64,000 nucleotides of DNA from Arbacia lixula (lineage: Eukaryota > Echinodermata > Echinoidea > Arbacioida > Arbaciidae). Under the pieces are notes generated by a model. The model was not told the origin of the DNA. It ran no database searches and was given only the letters and a program-made list of their open reading frames with translations. The position numbers were made by a program, and so were the translations under genes. Where the stretch lies: the NCBI GenBank assembly GCA_963669155.1, contig OZ022596.1, positions 14,698,776 through 14,762,775 of the forward strand. Direction: 5' to 3'. Below are positions 21,213 through 29,608 of the stretch, in pieces (position 1 is the first letter of the stretch; each line of letters opens with the position of its first letter).

Positions 21213-24200
21213 GTCTCTCCATTGTCTTTTCCAATCTCTCGTATCTCAGCCCCCCCCCCCCCCCCAACCCTCTCTCTCTTTATATTGCTCTCCCCATCTT
21301 GTCTGCAAGTAGAGATTGCTTCTCTCTGCCTAAGCTTTGTAGAAGTTTACAGTTGGTTCTTTCTCTGTCTGTCTGTCTCTCTTATGTCTTTTCGAATCTC
21401 TCTCATATCTCAGCCGCCGCCCCCCCCCCCCCACCTCCCCCCCCGCTTCTCTCTCTGTCTCTGTCTCTTTCTCTCTCTTAACACACATGTATATCTTTCT
21501 CCTCATCTTACCTCATCTTGCACAGCTCTGTCTGTATGTAGAGATGACCCCTCTCAGCCCAAGCCCTATGAAAATTCACACAGTTTGGATGCTTGGAAAG
21601 ACCCTCATGTTTTTTCACTTCCTCCAGTTTTCTGCGTCTAGAGAAGACAAAAACAGATTGGTCTTATTTACCTTCTCTACAACATTAAGGCACCTTACTC
21701 TCACTAAGAGTATTTACTATCCAAGAAAAACATGTCTATTCCACCTGTTCCTTCAAAAGGGAATAAAGAACAATATCTGATGATATGGTATTGCTGGTCA
21801 GATCAGCTATCAAGCATGAATTGTGCAAGAAGTTTCTTCTTCATGAATGATCATTTGTATCCTAGCAAAATCAAATCTGTTAAGGCTCGCAGTGTCAGTC
21901 TTCTGCCCAGTCATTGTGTAGTTCGCAGGTATATTAATACCCATGTCCTTCATGTAGTGAATGAAGTAGAGTCTGCATTGTGAGACTACAATAGGCCATG
22001 TACTGTAGCTGCTCTATTTTAACACAGTCAGGAAGTGTGGAATAGTCTTCAATCAAGGCATTGTAAATTGCATTTAAGTATCAATTAGTGTATGTCCTTG
22101 CAGAGCTGACAGTCAGACAGTGAGGAATAGTCTTCATTCAAGGCACAATACCTTGCATTTAAAGGTCAAATTAGAGTCTGTAGTTGCAGTCTGTATTTTG
22201 ACACAGTCTGAGACTGTGAAATAGTCTGTGCTTGCTGATTGCCACTGTGTGGGATATTAGATGCAAGAGGCCTTGTTAAAAGGCTAGCAATACTTCTACA
22301 TGCTGAATGACACAACTGTGAACTTACTTGTCTGATGCTCCCCTGAATCTGTCTCTCGATCTCTTGACAGCATAATGTTTCCCATCCTCTTTACTCTGCA
22401 CTTTGAACACCTGAATGAACACAGAGGTTTAAGTACTCGGTGTCAACAAATATCTGACACTTTTAAAAAAGTTACAAATTGAATCAAGCTGAAATGTAAA
22501 GGTTGTTAAGTCAAAGAATGTCAAATTCAAATTGAGTCTTTACAGATGAGCCATCTTAACCTGTTGCTCATGGTTAGATTTTCAGGTTTTCCTGAGTTAG
22601 TCCACTGGTCCAATGAGAATGCTAAAATGTGCCATGCAATTGCAGTATTAAAGGAATATGGCTTAATAAGGCCACAAGGCCTTTGGGAGTTTATTCATAG
22701 CTTGTCATTTATTGTCCAGACATCAGATTACACAGGAGTCACATTGCTTAGTATCAGAGTGAGGACAAGCCAGCCCCAAAATACCCAGATAAAAAGTAGC
22801 CTAGTTACTACGCTGCGGAGTACATCGTCATAACCGAGTCTGTTAACAAATATGTCTGGGAATACAGACTAGCCACTAGTCCCTCTGACTGCCCTGGATC
22901 CTCTTCCTTGCCTCTCCACATGAAGAGAGTCCAGGGCAGTCAGAGGGATGGGGACCAAGTCTATTACCAGACATACACAACAGCTCAAAGGAACTGGCAT
23001 AGGGAAAGGGAAAGGGAAGAAAGGGAAGGAGCCACAGTTTTAAACCGCGGTATCTTTTGTCCAGTTCAGCATGAAATACGATGCTTTGGCCTAAAAAGCA
23101 TCATGTTTCATGCTGAACTGGACAAAATATACCACTGTTTAAAACTGCGGATCCTTCCCTTTCCCTTTCCCTATGCCAATTCCTTTAAGCTGTAGTGTAG
23201 TTGTTAACAAACTCGGTTGTGTCCGTGCACTCCGCAGCCTAACTAGGCTGGATATCAAGCTGCTCTATGGGATTTGTGTGCATTACGTGTGGAAAACATA
23301 TGGCACATAAAGATTAATAGATAGTGGTCTTTGGGCACAGATACATGACTGATGGCAGTGCTAAAGAAAAGTTTGGATGTGCTCGTATTTAAACATGTAG
23401 ATCACTGATTACTTCTTGATTACTAGATAATAACAATTCAAATACATTAGGACTTACATATATGCAAATTTTATCCATGTCTTTCAAATATGGTACTAAT
23501 ATATGGTACTACTCAAAGCTTGTTCAAAACATTCAAAATACAGTTCAATAATTAGGTTTAGGTAAAAAGTAATACACACTGTATGTGTTACTTACAAATT
23601 CTGGGAAAATTGCAAATTATCATTGCCAAAATGGCTTATTCCTACTTACCTCACCAAATGACCCTGCACCTAGTCTCCTTTCAATGATAAAACACTGGTC
23701 AAAGTACAGTGCACCACAGCTCTGGTTGTAATGTGGACTCTGCAGGACAGCTGCTGATAAAAAGTCAAGGCTGCAACAAAGACTAGATCCAAGATGTGAT
23801 TTTAAACTTCAATGTTCACTTGGCATATCAGTTACATGTCTAAGAGACAGGGTGTCCCATTTGCAAAAGAAGTGAAACTTAGCAGAAATGTGCAGTACAC
23901 CCTCATGATAACGTGTGCGAAATCTCAGTCATGGCTTCATGAATGTTTTCAGGAAAAAATTGAATACTATCCTCAATGTTTATGTTTGAAACTTAGTAAC
24001 CACAGTCTAGGTATTGCATTGCCCCTGTCAGTGGACGATGCGTTGGGCAGCGGGCATTGCATGCATGCACTATGGTGCGGATCATTGTGGACTGTGGTCT
24101 CCGATCTAAAGGCTTCAAGAACTATGAAGTTTTGGACACACACGCCCAAAACCTCCTTGCAATCTACCAATCGTTATAATTCAACTTAAAGTCAAGTTTC

Positions 24201-27160
24201 CAGTTCTATTTATGGGAAGTTCTTACATAATATTCTTACATTTTCCATGTTTTTTATGAATTATCATGTTTTTGACCTGCAAATGGGCTACCCTGTGTTT
24301 ACAATTGATATGAAAAGATAAAGCCGCAAACTATATGGTGTTTGGTCATGATTGGGTCAAGCCGCAAAAGGATACAGTTTTCTGACCGTCTGAAAGAGAC
24401 ATTCCGGGCGTGGCTTTCGTCGCTAGTTCTGGATTTGTGAAAGAGTCTGCTCACCGAGGGCAGGCTTTTAGTCGGTGGGCGGGGAGGCTCAGAGGTGCGC
24501 GGGGTTGTCCCATGGCCAAGATACTAGGGTGGGTGGAAAGGAAAATCATAAGAGAAAATGTGATATCTACTAGAGCTCCATGAAATGAAGACAGGAATAC
24601 CCATCTCATTCGGAACATTCTTTAATTGAAATTACATTTTTGGACATACCCCCTGAAGGAGCCAGATGCAATCTCAGCAGATTTAACGTCCTACAGAGAC
24701 TGATTTTTCGGTCTACATGAAATGTACTAATTACAGTTTTATTTTGCCACCACTTTTTCTGTACAGCCCATAAAGCTCAAAGGAAAAAGAACAGCTCATA
24801 CACAAATGGGTCGAGTATGCATATATCTGCAGACCCCTTCTAAAATGTGCACAATCACCGTCATTAATTTCAAGAAAATGACGTTTGCTAAATCCTCTTT
24901 CAAGACTAGCATACACGGGAATAACCGCCCTGTTCGGCCTTCGGGGCATTCTTTAATCGAAATTAGATTTTTGGGCATATCCCCTAATTAGCAGGGCATT
25001 GATTCAGCATGCCCAGAATCAGAGGAGTCAGATGCAATCTCAGCAGATCAAATATAAGTGTCACAGGAGTCACGCTTGCTGTGTCTTACAAGTTACATGT
25101 CAGAGTATAGATGATTTACTTGATCGAGTGGATTCAGCTCCAATGTTTGATCTAGACCCTTGTTTGCAAATTGTGTGACATGAAACATGTGTGACTTGTG
25201 TGACATTTACATGGAATGGCTGAGAGATACATTTTCCGGTCTCAGACTAGTATTAGCATTGGCATGGTAACTCTCACCACTAATATGACCAAAATGCCAT
25301 GGGAAACATGTTGATCTATTTATGAGAAAATCAATTCATGGATGTAACCCCCCCAAAAAATGAGGGAGTGCCTATTGAGTATTGTCATTGAAATCAATAT
25401 CATAAAACCACAACAATGCAATCTTCATCAAAAATGACTTATAACAAACATGACTTTTTAATCAAATCGAAGCACACTGAACATTTTAAACAATACTTCA
25501 CCCCATAAATCAAGAAATTGTCAACATTTCGACCTGATATTCAATCAACTATTGCAGAATTTTGTGAGATAGATCTAGCATACTAAGTGACTTCGTCAAT
25601 GTCATTGTATGATGATCCTGTCATGTCCTGTATTGATAGATAAGATGTCACACTCACCATGCTCACTAGAAAGAAATAACGGAAAGAGTTCCATATGCAT
25701 CCCCCCCCATATTTTTTTTTTGGGAATAGCCTACTGTCTAAAAGAGGGCGATTCTTTTGATGGGGGATGAGTAAAAAATGGGGCGAGGTATTTTTGGGGG
25801 GTTAAAAGTGTAAAATATATTTTTTTTTTATAAAAAAAAAATAAAAATTTTATTATTTAAGAGTTCTCTCTCTCTCTCTCTCTCTCTCTCCCTCTCTCTC
25901 TCTCCCTCTCTCTCTCTCTCCCTCTCTCTCTCTCCCTCTCTCTCTCCCTCTCTCTCTCTCCCTCTCTCTCTCTCCCTCTCTCTCCACTGCTAACATTTCA
26001 CATGATTCCGATTATACTCACATATTAATCATTACATGGATATTTCCTTACCTTGCAAAAGTCGGCTCGTGAGTGAGCTTTGATCCTCGGTCGTCGAGTT
26101 ATTAGTCCATTAGCTTCTCCACTATACCACGTAGACGAGTTGAGAGCTAAAGGTGTTGTAAGCCATTAGGCATTTATTGTATGTATTAATTCTTTAGTGT
26201 CGTAGAGGGCGTTATCATGATCACTCAGACGGTCGGCCTCGGTAAGTAAAATGCTTTTGAACTCTAAACCTAACCCTGACCCTAACCCTAAACCTAAACC
26301 TAACCCTGACCCTAACCCTAGACAATTTCTTAGCCGTTGAATTCGTCCAAAAAGGTGATTTCTAGGTCTGCATTAGCACCCGTCATTAGCTAGGCCCTAG
26401 CCCCGAGCCGAGCCGGCCTAGCCCCGGGAGTCTATGCGGCTAGCTACCCGTGATGTTTAACCCTAAACCTAACTCTAAAACTAACCCTAAACCTAATTTT
26501 TGTCACTTCCCCCTCCTAATTATGCTATATTATGATGATATATATCAAATTATGTAGGCCCTATATATTTTTTTTTAAATTTTTATGGGGGGGGGGGTGC
26601 ATATGCATATGGAACTCTTGCCGAAATAACCGTCTCATTCGGGGCATTCTTTAATCAAAATGACGTTTTTGGACATACCCCCCGAATAGATAGGGCGTTC
26701 AGTCTGACTTCAGAGGAGCCAGAGATGCAATCTCAGCTAGCTCAGCGGATCCAACGTCCTACAGCTACAGAGACTGATTTTTCGGTCTAAGGTTCTAGAT
26801 GAGATTCTCACAATGTAATGCAGAAAAAAGGAATAACAGTTAACTGTCATGATTGTTATTTGACTAATGATAGACGGGTACGGACTATTTCGTGCGCAGT
26901 TGCACTTGCACTTTTCCTAGCCGAGAAGCCGCATATGCTACCCCACCAGGCACGGGGAGAGGGACTGTCAACTTCCCGCTGAAGAGCCCGAAGTTCCGAC
27001 AATAAATCGACAAGGTCTACCTTGGCTTTGCCTTTGAGTTGGAGCCATTACTCACCTTCTTCTGTGAAAATGTTGGTTCTTGCAGGAACTTTGGGACTGG
27101 CCTCATAGGAGTGGCACAACCCACGCCATTCATGTTTAATCTGGACTTATCATCGATCAT
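9810..27160 (-). CDS. PKMYT1: Myt1 kinase: membrane-associated Tyr/Thr CDK1-inhibitory kinase
   Basis: The coding exons are 27160-27056, 24523-24387, 23770-23650, 22410-22328, 21631-21512, 20794-20719, 19445-19323, 18350-18259, 17220-17114, 16918-16773, 15292-15118, 13107-12990, 12467-12360, 11397-11181 and 9839-9810. They sum to 1758 nt (585 aa plus stop); every junction has GT-AG and matching phase. Human PKMYT1 is 499 aa. Visible motifs: N-terminal SRLF and VSFRR as in vertebrate Myt1, glycine loop GAGSFGEV (115-122), Lys137 in YAVK, catalytic loop HLDVKPEN (226-233), DFG (246-248), APE (270-272), SRRPT at the end of the kinase lobe. A transmembrane helix follows (about 373-393), then a Ser/Pro-rich tail with TP repeats and a C-terminal RSLSL, the position of the cyclin-binding RxL in vertebrates. 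Known role: phosphorylates CDK1 at Thr14/Tyr15 from ER/Golgi membranes to hold cells in G2. The ATG at 27160 is the most upstream in-frame candidate seen; N9/M10 is an alternative start. MITEs sit in several introns. Confidence 0.95.
9969..10200. mobile_element. Family E repeat (ends GTCTCGCC / GGCAAGAC)
   Basis: Begins GAGTCTCGCCTTATTTC and ends CAGGCAAGACAAAA. Inside it has GATGACCTTTGACC, an ATGAGAGCAAGTT block and an AGACTAACAG block. The same order recurs at 60020-60511. It lies just beyond the last-exon acceptor, in the last PKMYT1 intron. Confidence 0.65.
10352..11090. mobile_element. Two family C repeat copies in the last PKMYT1 intron
   Basis: Blocks starting ATGTATGAAATCTCACAGTC (10352-10600) and ACGTGTATGAAATCTTAC (10738-11090) share a series of words (TATCCTTGTTTA, TCTACATTCAT, GCAGAGCAGTCTC). 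Diverged copies occur at 23838-24258, 30612-31005 (inverted), 36655-36850 and 62010-62360. The 77-codon open frame at 10367-10600 is part of this repeat, not a gene. Confidence 0.6.
11094..11136. repeat. C-run followed by A-run
   Basis: About 17 C then about 24 A in the last PKMYT1 intron, close to the exon-14 donor. Confidence 0.85.
11259..11342 (-). repeat. Coding minisatellite: seven TPxx units in PKMYT1 exon 14
   Basis: Seven consecutive 12-nt units encode [28 protein letters not shown]. Each supplies a Thr-Pro, and most carry a basic residue, so each looks like a proline-directed (CDK/MAPK) site. The repeat lies in the regulatory tail after the membrane anchor. Confidence 0.85.
11480..12340. 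repeat. Degenerate repeat of TTGCAATCA-type words
   Basis: Many diverged copies of GATTGCAATCA / ATGCAATCAGCT, with alternating CATTT-ACACA spacers, fill PKMYT1 intron 13. A related stretch lies at 14820-14950. It looks like an old minisatellite. Confidence 0.45.
12168..12216 (-). pseudogene. Decayed copy of PKMYT1 exon 13 donor edge
   Basis: The plus-strand words GAGGGTTG, AGCC, TTGGCTGATGC and AAAAGGGGAAGGA run in the same order as at the true exon-13 3' edge (12343-12400: GAGGGTTG, AAGCC, TTGGTTGATGC, GATAGGGGAGGA). The copy lies downstream of the exon on the transcribed strand. Short and diverged. Confidence 0.45.
12493..12600. repeat. (GAAT)n microsatellite
   Basis: About 11 clean GAAT units followed by diverged ones. 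It separates exon 13 from a partial copy of the exon's acceptor edge. Confidence 0.9.
12603..12668 (-). pseudogene. Partial copy of PKMYT1 exon 13 acceptor edge
   Basis: The words GCACCAGGAACAGC, CAGAACTGCAAG, AATTCCA and TCAGCAATCATGAATGAATG repeat, with few changes, the true exon-13 edge at 12449-12502. The copy contains the first exon codons, the acceptor and intron sequence, and lies upstream of the exon on the transcribed strand. Confidence 0.75.
13391..13576 (-). mobile_element. LINE fragment (RT C-terminal region)
   Basis: The minus strand encodes [23 protein letters not shown] and PGFITELL, the well-known conserved tail of CR1/L2/Jockey-type reverse transcriptases. Only about 180 bp remain, inside PKMYT1 intron 11. 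Confidence 0.75.
13577..14500. other. Intronic, no gene; a weak tRNA-like segment
   Basis: A near-exact direct repeat of TTGATCATACCATTNATATCAACTGATCTA occurs at about 13605-13670. A minus-strand GGTTCCAGCC near 14333 with an upstream AAGGTCC-type arm is weakly tRNA-like. Nothing else is supportable. Confidence 0.4.
14505..14645 (+). mobile_element. Family J repeat
   Basis: Words GGAAAGCTTGCCCAAGGTTTG, AGCAACAACTAAT and CTCGTTACTA recur in order at 30262-30415 and inverted at 57912-58070. Confidence 0.5.
15391..15551. mobile_element. Small hairpin MITE
   Basis: Arms AATAATGAATG / CATTCATTATT enclose matching inner arms (GCAATCGACAGAATATTTCA / TGAAATATTCTGTCCATTGC). The whole 160 bp folds on itself. 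It lies just upstream of PKMYT1 exon 11 on the transcribed strand. Confidence 0.75.
15802..16327 (+). mobile_element. Family B two-hairpin MITE, full copy
   Basis: The first part is a foldback from AAGCAAAAAATCC to about 15936. The second part starts TATATTCCACAT and ends ATGTGGAATATA. Full copies also lie at 31147-31682 and 40839-41404, a truncated one at 43224-43513, and a right-part-only inverted copy at 52231-52468. No coding capacity. Confidence 0.85.
16958..17095. mobile_element. Family A half copy
   Basis: Matches the left arm of family A (AACACATGAAAGAAAC, TAGTGAAAGTTT, GGAAGTTAT), lying between PKMYT1 exons 9 and 10. One arm only. Confidence 0.6.
17494..17561 (-). pseudogene. Partial copy 1 of PKMYT1 exon 8 (3' edge with donor)
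   Basis: The transcribed strand reads GATCCAAAGTACCTAGCACC, GAGCTCTTACAG, GCAAGCATGCTG and CTTCAG before GTGTGA. This matches the codons for [11 protein letters not shown] through DVFS of exon 8 and its donor, with small length differences from the real exon that change its frame. No 5' half or acceptor. Confidence 0.75.
17756..17810 (-). pseudogene. Partial copy 2 of PKMYT1 exon 8
   Basis: The transcribed strand reads GAGCTCTTGAAGGGACACTG, GATGCCGATGTCTTCAG and then GTGAGA. It keeps a good donor but only the last 40-45 nt of the exon. Confidence 0.7.
18087..18138 (-). pseudogene. Partial copy 3 of PKMYT1 exon 8
   Basis: The transcribed strand reads GGTCTTGCAGGGACATTTTA, CACTCTGATGTCTTCATG and then TGAGATGG. 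It aligns to the same 3' edge, with the donor altered. Confidence 0.6.
18530..18725. mobile_element. Family K repeat
   Basis: Words GCGTACTAA, GGGCGCAAAA, TCTG-TACTGTCACAA, ATTATGTGGAAAAACT and ATCGTGATTC recur in order at 32228-32425. Confidence 0.5.
19381..19576 (-). repeat. 98-bp tandem duplication across PKMYT1 exon 7 acceptor
   Basis: The unit 19381-19478 is repeated at 19479-19576 with no difference that I can see. It contains intron, acceptor and the first 65 nt of exon 7 (through the HLDVKPEN codons). The second, upstream copy therefore has an acceptor but no donor. Confidence 0.9.
19655..19840 (+). mobile_element. Family L repeat
   Basis: Blocks CCCAGCATTCCCTATATTCA, TCTTGCTGCGAGATATTC and CACTGATGCCAATGCAAGTG occur here and in inverted orientation at 40535-40745. 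Confidence 0.6.
20042..20263. mobile_element. Palindromic MITE, family H, copy 1
   Basis: Ends ACAGCTCAAAGGAATTGGCA and its complement. The arms carry a GGGAAA repeat and meet around TGCTTCAGCCTAAAAAGCA. A second copy lies at 22973-23201. Both are in PKMYT1 introns. Confidence 0.85.
21000..21480. repeat. Simple-repeat block with two decayed exon-5 fragments
   Basis: An approximately 200-bp unit (TCTG/TCTC run, GTCTTTTC, AATCTCT, TATCTCAGCC, C-run, then exon-like sequence) occurs about twice downstream of PKMYT1 exon 5 on the transcribed strand. The exon-like parts are at 21100-21165 and 21290-21360. Confidence 0.75.
21290..21360 (-). pseudogene. Decayed copies of part of PKMYT1 exon 5
   Basis: Plus-strand order CATCTTG, TCTGCAAGTAGAGAT, CTCTCTGCCTAAGC, TTTG, GAAG-TT, ACAGTT parallels the true exon (CATCTTG, GTATGTAGAGATGA, CTCTCAGCCCAAGC, CTATGAAAATT, ACAGTTTGG). 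A second copy is at 21100-21165. Both lack open coding. Confidence 0.6.
22797..23251. mobile_element. Foldback element with nested MITE
   Basis: The outer arms share GCCTAGTTA, GCTGCGGAGT, AACCGAGT and TGTTAACAA (left 22799-22850; right, inverted, 23205-23250). Inner arms: CCCTCTGACTGCCCTGGA (about 22880-22897) and TCCAGGGCAGTCAGAGGG (about 22930-22947). Family H (22973-23201) is inserted inside. Confidence 0.75.
22973..23201. mobile_element. Palindromic MITE, family H, copy 2
   Basis: Same ends and same GGGAAA arms as the copy at 20042-20263, sitting within the right half of a larger foldback. Confidence 0.85.
23838..24258. mobile_element. Family C repeat copy
   Basis: TTTGCAAAAGAAGTGAAACT, CAGTACACCCTCATGATAACG and AATCTCAGTCATGGCTTC parallel the copy at 36655. 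The 125-codon open frame at 23812-24189 belongs to it. Confidence 0.55.
24600..25060. mobile_element. Family D repeat, two partial copies
   Basis: ATTCTTTAATTGAAATTACA with GGACATACCCC, then GATGCAATCTCAGCAGAT and CAGAGACTGATTTTTCGGTCT. Copies near 24600-24720 and 24945-25060; a third is at 26636-26790. Confidence 0.55.
25864..25985. repeat. (CT)n / (CTCTCTCC)n microsatellite
   Basis: Near-perfect CT run with regular CC interruptions, inside the hAT-like element in PKMYT1 intron 1. Confidence 0.95.
26055..26140 (-). other. tRNA-like segment
   Basis: The minus strand has an A-box-like TGGTATAGTGG followed about 40 nt later by GAGGATCAAAGCTC, a weak B box. Could be the head of a SINE captured in the element. 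Tentative. Confidence 0.3.
26258..26325. repeat. Telomere-like (CCCTAA)n-related repeat
   Basis: Alternating CCTAACCCTGACCCTAACCC and CCTAAACCTAA units; a shorter patch follows at 26459-26500. Imperfect, so interstitial and old. Confidence 0.7.
26636..26790. mobile_element. Family D repeat, third copy
   Basis: GGGGCATTCTTTAATC, TTTTTGGACATACCCCCC, GATGCAATCTCAGC and GAGACTGATTTTTCGGTCT, as at 24600. It abuts the right end of the hAT-like element. Confidence 0.6.
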
Positions 27161-27227
27161 ATCACCGAATTGTTGACAACAACACCGCGCAAGATCGAAT
27201 GGCGCGCGCTATTTCGGATCCGGGTCA

Positions 27228-27240
27228 ATTCGCGCGAAAT
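27228..27240. promoter_or_regulatory. E2F-like palindrome upstream of PKMYT1
   Basis: ATTCGCGCGAAAT lies about 70 bp upstream of the PKMYT1 start codon in a small GC-rich patch that also has GGCGCGCGC. It resembles the TTTSGCGC E2F site, which would suit a cell-cycle gene. Function is inferred. Confidence 0.4.
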
Positions 27241-27385
27241 ACGTTTAAGTTATTCGCCACTGAATAATTCGCCCTTTTCAGAGTTCACCGTCAAGCTGCG
27301 GCCTGGACCACTGCATTAGTTTCAAGCAAGCCGTGGGAAGGGTTTGATTCGAAAGCAGAACAAGGAAGCATGTATGTAGGGGTTT

Positions 27386-27830
27386 AAGGGACAATCCACC
27401 CTGAAATAAAGTTAGTTTTAATAAAAGCAGGAACATGAAAGAACATTATGTGGAGGTATGTCGAAAATCTGACAAAGGATTAGAAAGTTAAGATCTTTTA
27501 AAAATGTTGACTATGTGACGACAAGTGCGAGGTGTTTTCCCATTTTTTATTAATCGTTTTTGAAAGTATAAATTTTCTTAAAAGGATATTCATCGTTTTA
27601 CCTCTGCATTTGATATATCGTTAGACACACATTTAAATACACGCACACCTCTATATAAAAAAAGATTGATTCTTTCACCTTTTACGTGACGTCACAATAT
27701 AAAAACTTTAAAAGATCAGTTCTTCCTTGTGCTTTGGCCGATTTTCGTCAAACCTTCACTAATTATGTTTCTTACATAAGTCTTCTTCTATTCAAACCAA
27801 CTTAATTTCAGGGTGCACGGACTTTCCTTT
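27386..27830. mobile_element. Family A MITE, full copy
   Basis: AAGGGACAATCCACCCTGAA at the left, GGGTGCACGGACTTTCCTTT at the right, with arms like those at 9186. TGACGTCA lies at 27687-27694. About 150 bp upstream of the PKMYT1 5' region. Confidence 0.8.
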
Positions 27831-29320
27831 AATGTTTTGTTGTGTTGTGTGCGTGTCGGAATCAACTAAAGTGTATAATAATATGAATTCTCAGGCTAAG
27901 GAGGACTCGAGGCGTATAAAGGTTGCATTATATTTAATTGGTACTCAGCTCTTGGATCATGCAGGGATGTGTTATGGAAGGATATGAAGCAACTTTCTTC
28001 CTTTGAACCCATGTGCCAAGCCGCTGAAAAGTTATGTGTTCTCAACAGGTGCTGTTCAGGTGTTTGAACAATTATGAATATGATTGTGTGGCAACGGCTT
28101 CTCGGAGAGGACAAAAGAAATTTACAGTCTCATTTCGCTTGTCCCGTTCTGTTAATACTTCCATGAGCATAACAGGTATCAGCAGACACAAATGAACAAG
28201 TTTTTCAAGTGAAATATCTCTGTTTCACGCAAACACACACAAACGCCGTTAATGATAATACACAGCTTGATATATCATTTTGAGAGTGGTTGAATCCCCC
28301 AGATGCACAAGTTGTCGGAAAGTGAAGAAATTGGCCAATTTTGTAAGTAATAAAAATAGCTTATATGTCCGATTTTTAATGATTCCTCAATACTTTTCGA
28401 AACAAAAGCAGAGTAAAGGATCTGTCATTATCTGCCGTTAACTTCCTTAAAGTTTGCAAACAAATTTGTCAAAAACAAAACGTCTACAGACAAATGGGAA
28501 ATTAAAGAAATTTCTTTTCAAGTTGACATCAGCTAAATGTCGGCACGGCACATGGAACATCAAAGCATTGTCATGATTATGGAATGCTTTTGGCATTCAT
28601 GAGCACGCTTTAGAACCCATACAGATGTTTGAATATATTATGCTCGAGTTTCTACTCCTTCGTAACACCTCCCTGGATCATGTATCACGGATCCGAAGAA
28701 GAGTCCATGCTCTGACGAATCTATGATCTCGAATAGCTCTGAAGAACGACTGATTCAAACACTCTGATATCTCTGAATGCTGGTTCTCTCATAAGATTAT
28801 GGTCCAGAACTATAATGAAACTCTTTGAAAGGGTCAGTTTCTTCAATGGATGGTTAATATTTTAATGACTCATACCTATTCCACAGAAAGTGGACCTCAT
28901 ATTACTACGTCACAGTTTCTGAATTGCACTAAATTGAATTCGGGGTCTAGCCCCATAAAAACACCACAATCAGCAGCTTTAACTTCAAAGTAATTAGGCT
29001 TCTGGATCATAAGCACGGCATGGAAACAAAACTAGTTTCACTCAGAACGTAAAAAATAAAAAAACATGACGAAAACTCGTCAAAAGATAAGAAAGTTTCA
29101 ATTTTGTGACGTCAATTGCGAGCTACTCTCCCATAACTGTGCTTTACTGGATTTACTTAATGTGCCTGTTTTTTTTTCTATTTTTATGATGATAGGAATT
29201 AATCTTTATTATAGATCTTAATGGTCGTATTAAAACATGGAAATGCACAGATAAAATAGTGCATATTCTTTTTGTGAAAATGCAAACTTTCAAAAAAAAT
29301 GTACACTCCTTATGACAGAG
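27831..29320. other. Intergenic, no gene recognised
   Basis: A degenerate family A centre is visible at about 29060-29150 (TTTTGTGACGTCAATTGCGAG). Otherwise nothing supportable. Confidence 0.5.
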
Positions 29321-29327
29321 TATCTCA

Positions 29328-29540
29328 CAAGTTACGACACATAGTTGCCAATTTGAAAATGTATAACTCGATCCTCTGAAAAAAAAAGTTAACTCAGCAG
29401 TTTCTTTCATGCTTCTGCTCACATTTATGATAATACAGCTCACAAGTTACGACACAAATTTACGAATTTGAAAATACATAACTCAGTTATCCTTTGACAA
29501 AAATTAACTGCTCAGTTAATTTCATGCTTCCTCTTTTATT
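29328..29540. repeat. Tandem duplication of about 110 bp (family A-related)
   Basis: CTCACAAGTTACGACACA, AATTTGAAAATNNATAACTC, AACTCAGCAG-type and TTCATGCTTC occur twice in order, at 29328-29437 and 29438-29540. Confidence 0.7.
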
Positions 29541-29608
29541 TTGGAAACCTTCAATAAACGTTTGATAAACCAACTTTACTTAGGGAAAGCTTTCGCTTAA
29601 ATTCATCA

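Larger units (their letters stand above)
25681..26622. mobile_element. Non-autonomous DNA transposon with 8-bp TSD (hAT-like)
   Basis: GAAATAAC (25673-25680) is repeated at 26623-26630. Between them the termini are inverted: GGAAAGAGTTCCATATGCAT on the left, and its counterpart ending ATGGAACTCTTGCC on the right, each followed inward by a C-run and AT-rich sequence. An 8-bp duplication points to hAT. It carries a CT microsatellite, a weak tRNA-like segment and telomere-like repeats, but no transposase. Confidence 0.75.

Noticed and set aside
23812-24189. 125-codon open frame as a gene
   Set aside because: Family C repeat in a PKMYT1 intron on the opposite strand.
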